Below, in pieces: positions 37,454 through 47,516 of a stretch of DNA of 64,000 nt. Under the pieces are notes generated by a model, which was given only the letters and a program-made list of their open reading frames with translations, was not told where the DNA came from and did no database searches. Each line of letters begins with the position of its first letter. The stretch's first letter is position 1. Made by a program: the position numbers and the translations under genes. The DNA is from CBDHFF01 sp965262395. GTDB taxonomy: Bacteria > Pseudomonadota > Alphaproteobacteria > Rickettsiales > Anaplasmataceae. The stretch spans positions 62,001 through 126,000 of the forward strand of contig OZ253531.1 in the NCBI GenBank assembly GCA_965262395.1, read 5' to 3'.

Positions 37454-38181
37454 TATAGTAGCTCACTATGTTGATTTACAGTGCTATTCCTACTATCAGT
37501 TGAATGTTCATCGCTTATGGTAGGATAAAGTATAAAGATTGATCGATATTAGGTCATTGATGGGGCGTGCATATTAGTACTATTAAGTTGATTAATTGTT
37601 TGCTGGAATCTTTTCCCCTGTATAGTATATAGATATTATTAAGTATGAGATTTAAGTTACATTTAGTTCATAAGAGCCATATTATACTTGCAGTATAATA
37701 TTATTAAGATATACATATAATGTATAAGGATAAAACATTATTGCAAAAGATCTTTCTTTTATCTTAGTTTACTTTTTGCGTATGAACAAAGATATTTGTG
37801 CAGATATGGTACTATGATGTGTGCCATTGTGCAAGATTATGTGTGGCATGTATCAAGATAATCACTGATATACATTTCAATTAGGCCATATTATGGATTA
37901 AAGCCGATAGTGATATTAAACGATAATATCAACTATAGAGTATGGGGTGTTTTGTAATTAAATTGTTGCCATGGCTACTAGTATTAGTCATTAATGAGGA
38001 TGGTTTATTGAGTATGTTCTAGGTATTTCGTTGTATCATAATTATTATGATAGTTACTATATATAGTGGGTTAATAGTTTAATATATACAATATGTGTGA
38101 ATTTTGCTTGATTTCTCTTTAGTGCCGTGATATCCATATATTCATAATATTTAGTTAGAAAATAAAATTATAGGAGCGCTT
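37454..38181. other. 728-base noncoding gap before nrdA
   Basis: AT-rich throughout, with no open frame, RNA gene or tandem repeat that I could support. I looked for NrdR boxes near 38050-38120 and saw none that match. The nrdA RBS (AGGAG at about 38172) is at its right edge. Confidence 0.5.
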
Positions 38182-40092
38182 ATGACAATTGCGGATACGG
38201 CAATAGATTATTCCTTAAAAGAGGACAGTATACAGGAAATATCATTGGTACAGTGTGAAAACAACACATATACAAACATTAACTACAAAGGTGTTTCAAA
38301 CAATATTCAGATTAATCCTGAAAATGATAAATATCTTACTGACTTTGGCAAAGCCATACTCTTGGACCGATATTTACAAGAAGGTGAGCTGTATCAAGAT
38401 CTATTTGCTCGTGTTTCTACATATTATGGTGATGATTCTGAGCATGCACAGAGATTATATGATTATATAAGCAACCTATGGTTCATGCCGTCTACTCCTG
38501 TGTTAAGTAACGGTGGAACCTCGAGAGGATTGCCAATATCCTGCTTCCTAAATGAGACTAACGATAGCTTGTCTGGTATAGTTGATATGTGGAATGAGAA
38601 CGTTTGGCTGGCATCTAAAGGCGGTGGGATTGGTAGCTACTGGGGGAATCTGCGTTCTATAGGCGAGAAAGTTAAAGGTAGTGGTAAGACCTCTGGTATT
38701 ATTCCTTTCATTGTTGTGCAAGATTCACTGACATTAGCTATATCACAAGGTTCGTTAAGACGGGGAAGCTCTGCAGTGTATTTGCCAGTGTGGCATCCAG
38801 AGATTGAGGAATTCCTTGAGTTACGTAGGGTGACAGGTGGTGATCCGAACAGAAAAGCCTTGAATATACATCATGGTATTATTGTGAATGATGAGTTCAT
38901 GAAGGCCGTAGAACAAGATCTAGATTGGGGTTTGAAAAGTCCGAAATGTAATCAGGTTATGCATACTGTGAAGGCTAGAGAGCTATGGATAAAAATCCTA
39001 ACATGCAGAGTTGAAACTGGTGAGCCTTATATTATATATGGTGATGCTGTGAATAATAATAGACCAGAGATATACAAGAACTTAGATCTTCAGGTTAAGA
39101 TGTCCAATCTGTGTAGCGAAATTATGTTGGCCACTGGCATTGATCACAAGAATGAAGAGAGAACTGCCGTGTGTTGTTTATCTTCTTTGAATGTAGAAAA
39201 TTATGAGAAATGGTGTGATAATGAAGAATTTATTATAGATATTATGAAGTTTTTGGATAACGTTCTTACCGATTTCATTAATAAAGCACCTATTGAGATG
39301 AAAAAAGCTGTTTATTCAGCCAATCGTGAAAGGAGCGTTGGTCTTGGAGTTATGGGATTCCACTCCTTTTTGCAACAGAAGAACATACCATTTGATTCTG
39401 TGATGGCGAAGGTATGGAACAAGAAGATCTTTGCTCACATGAAAGAAGGGGCTGACAAGGCATCGGTAATGATTGCTGATGAAAGAGGCGCATGCCCTGA
39501 TGCTTTAGATGCTGGAATTCATGAGAGATTCGTTAATAAAACTGCTGTGGCTCCCACTGCCTCTATATCTGTGATAGCGGGCAATTCTTCGCCTGGCATT
39601 GAGCCATATGCTGCGAATGTATTTGTTCAGAAAACATTAACTGGTTCATTCACGGTTAAGAACAAGAATCTGGTTGATCTATTAGAAAAAAAGGGGTTAA
39701 ACACAGAGAAAATATGGTCTTCTATTGCTACAAATGAGGGATCAGTACAACACTTGGATGAATTGGATGATCATGAGAAGAATGTATTCAGAACTGCCTA
39801 TGAACTTAACCAGTTTTATGTAATTGAACATGCTGCAGACAGGACACCTTATATTTGCCAGTCACAATCTGTGAATATATTCCTTCCTGCTGATGTTCAT
39901 AAGCGCATTTTGCATCAGATTCATATGCAGGCTTGGAAGAAGGGGGTTAAAAGTTTATATTATTGTCGTTCTAGATCATTGCAAAGAGCAGATAAGGTCT
40001 CACATAAAACAGATGAGATATCACATTTAACTATAGCTAATGAAACTGGCAATGATAATGATAAGTATCAAGAATGCCTATCTTGTCAGTAA
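38182..40092 (+). CDS. nrdA: Ribonucleotide reductase, class I alpha chain
   Basis: Makes deoxyribonucleotides from ribonucleotides. The catalytic 10-stranded barrel is recognisable: PSTPVLSNGGT, SCFLNETNDS (redox Cys121), KGGGIGSYWGNLRSIGE, RRGSSAVYLPVWHPEI, NLCSEI (Asn309, radical Cys311, Glu313), CCLSSLN (partner cysteine 331 or 332), APTASISVIAGNSSPGIEP and GVKSLYYCRSRS. It ends CLSCQ, the C-terminal CxxC that relays electrons. An N-terminal ATP cone is not evident. AGGAG precedes ATG 38182. At 636 residues it is close to rickettsial NrdA. The beta chain gene is not in the window. Confidence 0.93.
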   Translation: MTIADTAIDYSLKEDSIQEISLVQCENNTYTNINYKGVSNNIQINPENDKYLTDFGKAILLDRYLQEGELYQDLFARVSTYYGDDSEHAQRLYDYISNLWFMPSTPVLSNGGTSRGLPISCFLNETNDSLSGIVDMWNENVWLASKGGGIGSYWGNLRSIGEKVKGSGKTSGIIPFIVVQDSLTLAISQGSLRRGSSAVYLPVWHPEIEEFLELRRVTGGDPNRKALNIHHGIIVNDEFMKAVEQDLDWGLKSPKCNQVMHTVKARELWIKILTCRVETGEPYIIYGDAVNNNRPEIYKNLDLQVKMSNLCSEIMLATGIDHKNEERTAVCCLSSLNVENYEKWCDNEEFIIDIMKFLDNVLTDFINKAPIEMKKAVYSANRERSVGLGVMGFHSFLQQKNIPFDSVMAKVWNKKIFAHMKEGADKASVMIADERGACPDALDAGIHERFVNKTAVAPTASISVIAGNSSPGIEPYAANVFVQKTLTGSFTVKNKNLVDLLEKKGLNTEKIWSSIATNEGSVQHLDELDDHEKNVFRTAYELNQFYVIEHAADRTPYICQSQSVNIFLPADVHKRILHQIHMQAWKKGVKSLYYCRSRSLQRADKVSHKTDEISHLTIANETGNDNDKYQECLSCQ

Positions 40093-40250
40093 GTAGTGGA
40101 TTAATCGCATATGTCATCAAAGAGTTGAATATTTATTCTTTGATGTAAGGCATAATCATAAATTAACGTCTGCTGGCTATAAGTAAATATATTTACTTTA
40201 TCTGTGTTTGAAGTTATGATTGAATCATTGTTATAATGTGTTCGGTATAA

Positions 40251-40676
40251 ATGATGGCTGATAATAATCAGGGAATTATTGGAAGTTTGGTTAATGGTGC
40301 TATTCGTGGTATTATGGGTTATATTCAGCTTGATCATTTTGCCCCTGCAAACCAGGTTGTTGTGATGCCACCAGTCGAGCTACCAAAACAAAAACCTTAT
40401 AGAGAATCAAGCGAATTAGACTCAACAAGTACATCCACAGTAATCACTACACAACCAAGCTCCAGTATATGCCTATACGTACCATCTTCTGAGAGGGAAG
40501 CAGCAGAGCTAGGGCAATCAGGTACTGAGCAACGAGCTAGCAGAGTCACTACATATCAAGCAGATAGTACACCACCAGTAGCTCTGGTCATCACCTTTCC
40601 ACAGACAGATTCGTTAAAATTAATGCATTTGCTTAGAACTCCTGATGAAGAACAACCATCACTCCACCATCAGTAG
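40251..40676 (+). CDS. Small hypothetical protein
   Basis: 141 residues. A hydrophobic, glycine-containing N terminus (GIIGSLVNGAIRGIMGYI, about 8-25) could be a weak membrane or amphipathic helix. The remainder is Ser/Thr/Pro-rich and looks disordered. No RBS is clear at ATG 40251/40254. No family is recognised. Some doubt remains whether it is expressed. Confidence 0.45.
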   Translation: MMADNNQGIIGSLVNGAIRGIMGYIQLDHFAPANQVVVMPPVELPKQKPYRESSELDSTSTSTVITTQPSSSICLYVPSSEREAAELGQSGTEQRASRVTTYQADSTPPVALVITFPQTDSLKLMHLLRTPDEEQPSLHHQ

Positions 40677-41009
40677 GGGCTTACCTTCGCCCCCTTGAAT
40701 CTTGGTCTGCCAGGTAAGGCAATCAATGACAGTCAGCCTAGGCAATCAGCCTAGGCAATTTTATCTGTTATATAACCATTCCAGCCAGAACGAAACCCCT
40801 CACAGAGAAAGGTTTAGAGAGATACTGTAGAGCTGAATTAGTTCATTAATCCACGAGTAATAGCAGATAGTATATGGGAGAAGTTATAGTATATAAAGAT
40901 GGTTATATTATCTGCAACAGAATAACACACAACAACGAGTGTTGTACAAATTCACGCTATTATAAGTAATATAATTCTAACCGAAAAGGATCTCCTAGCT
41001 GAGTAAATT

Positions 41010-41186
41010 ATGATAAGAGATATACAACAGTATAATAATCAGTCCTCTATAACTGAGTCAGATATTGATATGTCCTCTGGGCTAAAGACTGTAGATATTT
41101 GTGTTGGCATGCATGGATTAGAGGATAGAGTGAAATTAGCAATACACAAAGCGCACCTCATTTTCGAATTAAGTACAAATTTATGA
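41010..41186 (+). CDS. Short open frame, 58 codons, doubtful
   Basis: From ATG 41010 the frame encodes MIRDIQQYNN...IFELSTNL. It has a mixed, protein-like composition (SGLKTVDICVGMHGLEDRVK) and a possible AAGGA 17 bases before the start, which is too far for a good RBS. It could be the remnant of a longer gene. No family is recognised. Confidence 0.25.
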   Translation: MIRDIQQYNNQSSITESDIDMSSGLKTVDICVGMHGLEDRVKLAIHKAHLIFELSTNL

Positions 41187-41243
41187 AGATGGTTCGTGTT
41201 ACATAGCTGGTCTCATAGGGTCATTTTTTGTGACTATTTCCCT

Positions 41244-41537
41244 AATATTATGGAATGACTTGCAAAACAAACCACTTAGACATAACTCTTCTGTGGCTGC
41301 TTTCTCAATAGTATGGAATGACTTGCAAAACAAACCACTAGACATCACTCTTCTGTGGCTGCTTTCTCAATATTATGAAGCTACTTGTAACACAAACCAC
41401 TTAGACATAACTCTTCTGTGGCTGCTTTCTCAATATTATGGAATGACTTGCAAAACAAACCACTAGACATCACTCTTCTGTGGCTACTTTCTCAATATTA
41501 TGAAGCTACTTGTAACACAAACCACTAGACATCACTT
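41244..41537 (+). repeat. 62/63-bp tandem array, about 5 copies
   Basis: CTCTTCTGTGGCT recurs with spacing 62-63 (CTGTGG at 41291, 41353, 41416, 41478). Two unit types alternate: one with ATGGAATGACTTGCAAAACA and one with ATGAAGCTACTTGTAACACA, which means a two-unit block was itself duplicated. It lies just beyond the 3' end of the minus-strand gene that stops at 41608. Confidence 0.93.
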
Positions 41538-41607
41538 AAAAAACAAACCCACCTCAACTTAAGCCTTAGAAACCCATTACACCTAGAATAGTTTTAGATC
41601 TGATTGG

Positions 41608-42750
41608 TTAGACAGAATGAACTATTGCTTCCTTTTCTTGTAATAGTGCGCCTTCTTTTGCTGCATCTAGTAATGTTGCTGCTGACCCTTCTGTTTCACA
41701 TGCTCCATCCTTACTTCTGTGCAATAATAGTTCCGCCAAGATTTTCGTAAATCTCCCTTGCTTCATTTGTGTGGTGGCTATTGTCATGTCTTTCTTTCCG
41801 TCTTCAGTCACAACGAATGAGTCAACTTTCTCCGAAAGATCGGATAAAATCCTTTTCTCATTATCATATAATGCATTATCAGCATTTACTTCTCCCTCAA
41901 TGAACAACGATTTTATCTTTAGAGATATATTACTAAGGTTAATCAAGTAGCAGTTTTCTGGAAGATCGCAATCGTCTGCAAAAGGTTTAATTATAGCGTT
42001 AGATTCAGTTTCGATCCATTGAATAAATTTACTGTAAGCTGGGCTATGTGTACCAGACCTCTTGGGCTGATGCTCCACATAGCATACCATCATATTGCAA
42101 TCATTGCCTTCAATATTAGGATATATTCTAATACCCCCTCTACGCAGATTAAAAGGTTCAATAATAGCTGCTTGCGAGCATTGATTTTGATCCAGATCAT
42201 CAGATGAATATCTCTCAGTTATAATATATGGAGCTATATTTTGCATAAGATTACATAGGAATTTAGAACAACCATAACGTGTTGCTTGATACACTATTGT
42301 GTGAACCAGATCTGCCAATTTAATGTGATAATGGTCACAATTATCATTACCAAATCGTCCTCCAAGGTCACGCGTAGATAATGTATGTTCAATATAAAGC
42401 TTTATTCTATCATAAGCATTACTATCATTACTTTCATTACTTGAATTGGGTTGACCTTTTATTAGAGATCTTAGCTCATCTTCTGAATTAGATGTTTCAT
42501 TGCTAATAGGATGGCTGCAGATTACAGCATGGTTTGTCCGTTTCACACAAATAGTCTGAATGATATTAACGTCATTACTATCTTTCTTAGATCTCTCGCT
42601 TATAACCAATTTCTTTGACCCATAGCTATTAATGCTGAACTGGAATATTAGGTGAGATTGTCGAAGATCCTTTGTACTGATAGTATCAAGATTAAATAGT
42701 GCCGTCCTGTTGTTAGGTCGTGCATTAGATTCAGCCATAACATGTTCCAT
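41608..42750 (-). CDS. Hypothetical protein, 380 residues
   Basis: Soluble-looking protein without a signal peptide. It has a beta-rich first third (LIFQFSINSYGSKKLVISE), an acidic Asn/Ser-rich linker at about 85-115, a helical middle (ADLVHTIVYQATRYGCSKFL), and a C terminus ending in a repetitive Ala/Glu stretch (EGSAATLLDAAKEGALLQEK). Start is ATG 42750 or 42738; neither has a clear RBS. No family is recognised. A tandem array follows its 3' end. Confidence 0.65.
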   Translation of the reverse strand: MEHVMAESNARPNNRTALFNLDTISTKDLRQSHLIFQFSINSYGSKKLVISERSKKDSNDVNIIQTICVKRTNHAVICSHPISNETSNSEDELRSLIKGQPNSSNESNDSNAYDRIKLYIEHTLSTRDLGGRFGNDNCDHYHIKLADLVHTIVYQATRYGCSKFLCNLMQNIAPYIITERYSSDDLDQNQCSQAAIIEPFNLRRGGIRIYPNIEGNDCNMMVCYVEHQPKRSGTHSPAYSKFIQWIETESNAIIKPFADDCDLPENCYLINLSNISLKIKSLFIEGEVNADNALYDNEKRILSDLSEKVDSFVVTEDGKKDMTIATTQMKQGRFTKILAELLLHRSKDGACETEGSAATLLDAAKEGALLQEKEAIVHSV

Positions 42751-42803
42751 TAATCAGTTCATTGGATATCTTAATTATATCTTAAGAATGATCTATATAC
42801 AAG

Positions 42804-42831
42804 AAGATTAGTTAATAAAGTAACTAATCTT
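42804..42831 (-). terminator. Perfect 11-bp hairpin after sdhA
   Basis: AAGATTAGTTA, six-base loop, TAACTAATCTT. It begins 34 bases past the sdhA stop on the minus strand and lies before the next gene. The stem is AT-rich and the U tract is poor, so termination may be Rho-assisted or the hairpin may protect the sdhA mRNA end. Confidence 0.55.
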
Positions 42832-42864
42832 GATGTAATGAACTGAAAATAATACAATCTTAAA

Positions 42865-44658
42865 TCAATATACTCGCTTCTTAGGCTTTATATATTCGAT
42901 CTCATCCGTGAGAGTATAATCATGGACATCACGATAGCTTATACTTACTTTATGTTTTTTATTTTCTAGGCCATCTAGGCGTGCAAGAGTGTGTTTCATC
43001 CACTCTTTGTCATTCCGTTCAGGGTAATCCTCTCTAGCATGAGCCCCTCTGCTTTCTTTTCTATTTAAAGCAGATTCCATTGTTAATACAGCTTGTGGCA
43101 ACAAATTAAATAATTCAAATGTTTCTACAAGGTCGCTATTCCACACAAGAGTTTTGTCTACTACTTTAATATCATCAAGAAGCTTCAACACTTTATGAAT
43201 TTTCTTCTTTCCTTCAAGTAGAGTATCTTCTGTTCTGAATACAGCAGCATAATTTTGCATCACATCCTGCATCTGAGCTCGTATTTCTGCTGTGGTTATT
43301 GAACCGTTAGCATTGCGCATAGTTTCAAAACGATCAATAACTTTGCCCACTATATCTTTGGATATAGTTTTGTGTCCACTCTCTTTATCCTTCATCAATT
43401 CAACCGCCCTAGCACCAGCAGCCTTGCCAAAAACCACAAGATCTAACAACGAGTTCGAACCAAGTCTGTTTGCACCATGTACAGAAACACAAGCTGCTTC
43501 ACCAACAGACATCAACCCAGATACAGTTACTCCGTCCTCTCTGAGTACCTCTCCTTTATAGTTGGTTGGAATACCACCCATGTTATAATGCACGGTTGGA
43601 ATCACTGGTATAGGTTCTTTGGTTACATCAACGCCAGCAAAGATCCGTGCTGTATCGCTAATTCCTGGTAACCTTGCACGTATTATGTCTGGATCAATAT
43701 GTTGTAAACAAAGATGAGCACAGTCTTTTTTGGGGCCTATACCTCTACCTGCTCTTACTTCCATAGTAATTGCACGACTAACAACATCACGAGAGGCAAG
43801 ATCTTTAGCACTAGGTGCATATCTTTCCATGAATTTCTCACCTTCAGAGTTAATTAGATAGCCACCTTCGCCACGAGAGCCTTCAGTTATTAAACATCCT
43901 GACCCATATATTCCAGTAGGGTGGAATTGTACAAATTCCATATCCTGCATAGGGATACCAGCCCTGATTGCCATGCCATTACCATCGCCAGTACATGTGT
44001 GAGCACTGGTTGCTGAAAAATAAGCACGTCCATAACCGCCTGTCGCAAGTATAACAATGTGTGCTCTAAACACATGCACTGTGCCATCCATTAGATTATA
44101 TGCTACAACACCACGACATACGCCTTCATCGTCCATGATTAGGTCGGTAGCAAAATATTCAATATAAAACTGTGCTTTATCCTTTAAGCATCTACCATAT
44201 AATGTATGTAATATCGCATGACCAGTTCTATCTGCAGCTGCACAAGTTCTCTGAGCTGTTCCTTTGCCGAAGTTGGTAGTCATACCACCAAAAGGTCTTT
44301 GATATATCTTTCCAGCTTCTGTTCTAGAAAATGGTACGCCATAATGCTCCAACTCATATACTGCTTTGGGAGCTTCTTTACACATATATTCTATTGCATC
44401 TTGGTCACCCAGCCAATCAGAGCCCTTCACGGTGTCATACATATGCCAACGCCAGTCATCTTCTCCCATATTACCCAAGGCGGCACTAATTCCACCTTGT
44501 GCAGCCACTGTATGACTTCTAGTAGGGAAAACTTTAGTTATACAAGCAACAGAACTTCCCCCTTCTGCAATACCTAAAGTTGCTCTTAATCCAGCACCAC
44601 CGGCGCCAACCACTACAACATCATATTCATGCTCAATCACATTACTTGTTATCACCAA
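42865..44658 (-). CDS. sdhA: Succinate dehydrogenase flavoprotein subunit
   Basis: Oxidises succinate to fumarate in the TCA cycle and respiratory complex II. FAD site: VVVGAGGAGLRA. FAD-linked His49 lies in RSHTVAAQGGI. Active-site segments include FVQFHPTGIYGSG, EGSRGEGGYLIN, ERYAPSAKDLASRDVVSRA, HYNMGGIPTN, GANRLGSNSLLDLVVFG and RGAHAREDYPERND. The C terminus ends with a KP-KK-RVY tail typical of alphaproteobacteria. 597 residues, full length. sdhB is 6 kb away on the opposite strand and no sdhC or sdhD is present. Confidence 0.98.
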   Translation of the reverse strand: MVITSNVIEHEYDVVVVGAGGAGLRATLGIAEGGSSVACITKVFPTRSHTVAAQGGISAALGNMGEDDWRWHMYDTVKGSDWLGDQDAIEYMCKEAPKAVYELEHYGVPFSRTEAGKIYQRPFGGMTTNFGKGTAQRTCAAADRTGHAILHTLYGRCLKDKAQFYIEYFATDLIMDDEGVCRGVVAYNLMDGTVHVFRAHIVILATGGYGRAYFSATSAHTCTGDGNGMAIRAGIPMQDMEFVQFHPTGIYGSGCLITEGSRGEGGYLINSEGEKFMERYAPSAKDLASRDVVSRAITMEVRAGRGIGPKKDCAHLCLQHIDPDIIRARLPGISDTARIFAGVDVTKEPIPVIPTVHYNMGGIPTNYKGEVLREDGVTVSGLMSVGEAACVSVHGANRLGSNSLLDLVVFGKAAGARAVELMKDKESGHKTISKDIVGKVIDRFETMRNANGSITTAEIRAQMQDVMQNYAAVFRTEDTLLEGKKKIHKVLKLLDDIKVVDKTLVWNSDLVETFELFNLLPQAVLTMESALNRKESRGAHAREDYPERNDKEWMKHTLARLDGLENKKHKVSISYRDVHDYTLTDEIEYIKPKKRVY

Positions 44659-45444
44659 CTATACCCCCAACTTTCTATAATACACGGTAGATCAATACTA
44701 GAGAGGGTTATATCAGATTGGCATTGTATCATCAAGCAGTAAAATTACTAAACTATCTCTATCCAGTAGTTTCTTCAAATGTGTGTTTTAGATGTAGAAA
44801 TCTATAGCATGGATAATTAATAGCAAGCAATATGGCATTGCCACATGTATGAATAAGCGCATACATCATATACAAGAATTCGTTTTCTAAAGCTCTAGGG
44901 ACATTGTTCATGAATATTGGAGTCGAAAAACAAAAGCAATCAGTGATTGCCAATTAGTTGTGTTTTTAGCTGAAAGTTTTTAGATAAGTTAAGGCCAATA
45001 GGAGAGATAATGATCTTAATAATGACAGGTGAGTGTAGTGGTGCATAGTTATTCACGATCAATTGCTGGTTTTAAGATATTAGGGATATTACGCTTGGTT
45101 TGTGATGTTGATTAACTATTATTTAGATAATGCAAATGGGATCTAAATGAAGCTAATAATGCGTAGTGTTGCTAGGCGCACCATTCAACGTCCGGCTGAG
45201 CTGATAATTTTATTGGACGATACTTGAAGAGGGCATTGAGATAATGAATTCACAATACAATACTTTATATATTGAAGTAAAAATAGTATAGAGGACAAGG
45301 AAATGACAAATACTATAATAGTGTCATTGTTTAACATATAGAAATTGAGATCAAGTTATTCACCAAGGGCAATGACGTTAAATTACGTTGTAATATGCTA
45401 CAACTTATTTGCAACTATCTAAAAAAAGAGGGAAAGAAAGAGGG
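44659..45444. other. Noncoding gap upstream of sdhA
   Basis: In most relatives sdhC and sdhD would lie here. I see only a 64-codon minus frame (44953-44759) without SdhC/SdhD hallmarks and scattered short frames. No RNA gene or repeat is seen before 45445. Confidence 0.5.
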
Positions 45445-45676
45445 CAATCTGTAATTTATTAATCATACTCAGATCACTATAGTGCGTGCCGTATAGAGCA
45501 ATCAAATAAAAGGTCAGTGATCAATCTGTAATGTATCAATTATACTCAGATCACTATAGTGCGCACCGTATAGAACAATCAAATAAAAGGTCAGTGATCA
45601 ATCTGTAATGTATCAATTATACTCAGAGCGATATAGCTCGTGCCGTATAGAGCAATCAAATAAAAGGTCAATGCAA
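45445..45676 (+). repeat. 77-bp tandem array, 3 copies
   Basis: CAATCTGTAAT recurs at 45445, 45522 and 45599 (spacing exactly 77). Each unit contains ATACTCAGATCACTATAGTGCG and ATCAAATAAAAGGTCA. It lies 64 bases beyond the 3' end of the minus-strand gene at 45740-46039. Confidence 0.95.
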
Positions 45677-45739
45677 TAAAGGGTTCCCCATTTTATTTTT
45701 AGGGAAACCTTCAGTGCAAGATTAACACTCAATTATACG

Positions 45740-46039
45740 TTATATAACGCTAGCAGAGTCGTTGATAAACATATCATCAAAGTCAGAAGACTGTGGTGCA
45801 GTTTGAATAAATCTTAGATCACCAGAATATTGAATGCCATCAGTGTCTGGGTCTTCATCTAAAGCGTACTCTAACATATGTTCAACTGCATCTCTTGTAG
45901 CAGCTTGAATCTTTGGCTCGATAACTGGTCTTAGAAAATAACCAGCAAGACCGCCACCAATAACACCAACTAAAGCAGCAGCAGCACCACCAACCAAAAC
46001 GCCTATGGCTGCTGCGCCCTTTACACCTAAATCTGCCAT
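45740..46039 (-). CDS. Small glycine-zipper membrane protein
   Basis: 99 residues. A strong RBS (AGAGG, about seven bases before ATG 46039) supports translation. Residues 8-36 form one long Gly/Ala/Val helix with repeated GxxxG spacing (AAAIGVLVGGAAAALVGVIGGGL), typical of helices that oligomerise or insert in membranes. The rest is acidic and soluble (DEDPDTDG, DFDDMFIND). No family is recognised. Glycine-zipper proteins of this size include membrane-active and outer-membrane-associated types; the sequence does not decide. Confidence 0.7.
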   Translation of the reverse strand: MADLGVKGAAAIGVLVGGAAAALVGVIGGGLAGYFLRPVIEPKIQAATRDAVEHMLEYALDEDPDTDGIQYSGDLRFIQTAPQSSDFDDMFINDSASVI

Positions 46040-46235
46040 AAAAAACCTCTTAACAAATTAATAAAAAAATAAAAAATAGGACTATTCTCACATTGGATTC
46101 GAGCTTTGTGAATATAAAATATTACAAATCTCTACAGTCCATGAAAATAGAATAACATTATACATTGTGGATTGACAAGAGTCTTGATGAATTCTACAAT
46201 ATATCGCATCATTCATTAGATCTATACAATCTCAA

Positions 46236-47438
46236 ATGATAAACATAAGTAACATAACCAGATATTATCAAAAAAGTCTACCACTTATATTGATAGTAAT
46301 GGTTGCATTAATCATGCCCATGAACAACCTTATATCATTGGAGTGTAAACGATTTCTTTATACGGTGAGCATAAATATAAAAGAAATAATGGTATTTGTG
46401 TTACCATTTGTAATATTTTCTATAATATCAATCAGTATATCTGAGGTCGGCGCTGGTGCGTTAGCAATGCTTTTTATTGTTTTTCCTGCTGTCTTTTTAT
46501 CTAATTTTATTAATAACAATATATTCTACAATATAGGTACAAAGATATTTTCTGGAACGAGTGATATGTTTCTTGTGCATAACAATATAGAAAAGCTTGA
46601 GTCTTTCTTTACTGTGTCATTACCACATGTGGTCTCAAATAAACATGCATTGATAGCCGCTATGTTCTTTGGAATATTAACAATTCTAATAAAAAATAAG
46701 AGATGTAAGGATAATATAGGAAGATCTCTTGCGATGATGTCGAAAATATCAATGTTTATTCTCAATGGCTTTTTTGCCAATATTTTGCCATTATTTGTTC
46801 TAGGTTTTATTATTAAACTGGATCACGATGGCGTGCTATCTGGTATAATAAAGAACTGTAAGGATCTTTTTATTATACTGATGATTACTTTGGCTGTATA
46901 TTTTTCAATTGCACTCACAGCTGTATCAATAATAATAAAAAAGAGTATCAAATATGTAATAACTTGTTTGATTCCAGTGGTGATTGTAGCATTAACTACT
47001 ATGTCTAGTCTTGCCGCCATGCCAGTGATTATAGTTTCAGTTGAGAAATTTTTGAAAGAGAAGAATTTTGCTAGGATCGTGGTTCCCTCTATAGTCAATT
47101 TTCATTTAGTAGGTGACTGTATTTTGGTACCTTTTTGTATTGCAATGCTATTACCATCTTTCGGAGTTCCCCTTCCTTCGCCGATGGAATACGTAGAGAT
47201 ATCTGTATATCTTACTTTGGCGAAATTTGCTGTTGCTGCTGTGCCTGCAGGAGGAATAATAGTTGCAATGCCATTTTTAGAGAAATATCTAATGTTTTCA
47301 GAAAACATGTTATCTGCAATATTTGCCATATATGTAATATTTGATCCTATCCTTACTGCAACAAACTCAACATTTAACTCCATATTTGCTACATTGTTTT
47401 CCAGAATACCCCGAGTAAGAAAGAATCTGAGCACATAG
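46236..47438 (+). CDS. Dicarboxylate/amino acid:cation symporter (SDF/DAACS family)
   Basis: Secondary transporter for glutamate, aspartate or C4-dicarboxylates with Na+ or H+. Multiple hydrophobic segments span its 400 residues. Family landmarks: the serine-rich hairpin TMSSLAAMPVIIVSVEKFL (normal TSSSAATLP), SIVNFHLVGDCILVPF at the substrate-cation site, AAVPAGGIIVAMPFLEKY (normal GVPGGGI), and the final FDPILTATNSTFNSIFATLF (normal DRxxTxxNVxGD). The motifs are diverged, so the substrate cannot be called. It would fit with the large glutamate dehydrogenase as a carbon and energy route. Confidence 0.85.
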   Translation: MINISNITRYYQKSLPLILIVMVALIMPMNNLISLECKRFLYTVSINIKEIMVFVLPFVIFSIISISISEVGAGALAMLFIVFPAVFLSNFINNNIFYNIGTKIFSGTSDMFLVHNNIEKLESFFTVSLPHVVSNKHALIAAMFFGILTILIKNKRCKDNIGRSLAMMSKISMFILNGFFANILPLFVLGFIIKLDHDGVLSGIIKNCKDLFIILMITLAVYFSIALTAVSIIIKKSIKYVITCLIPVVIVALTTMSSLAAMPVIIVSVEKFLKEKNFARIVVPSIVNFHLVGDCILVPFCIAMLLPSFGVPLPSPMEYVEISVYLTLAKFAVAAVPAGGIIVAMPFLEKYLMFSENMLSAIFAIYVIFDPILTATNSTFNSIFATLFSRIPRVRKNLST

Positions 47439-47516
47439 TTATTGTTCTTGATTATCTTTTCAACTGATTTGCAATATACCCCCGATTAGATACAAATTTT
47501 TTTGTAGGTAAGTTAT

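Larger units (their letters stand above)
40677..41607. other. Gap with short repeats and one tiny frame
   Basis: 931 bases. It contains a CAGCCTAGGCAAT doublet near 40735-40758, a 58-codon frame at 41010-41186, and the 62/63-bp tandem array described separately. Nothing else is supported. Confidence 0.5.

Noticed and set aside
40101..40337. 78-codon minus frame after nrdA
   Set aside because: Low-complexity Ile/Asn/Thr/Ser sequence typical of AT-rich noncoding DNA, antisense to the start of the 40.3 kb gene.
41230..41466. 78-codon frame in the 41.2 kb array
   Set aside because: Made entirely of noncoding 62/63-bp repeats, with no RBS.
44759..44953. 64-codon minus frame upstream of sdhA, considered as SdhC or SdhD
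   Set aside because: No quinone- or haem-site motif and only one weak hydrophobic segment; too short for either subunit.
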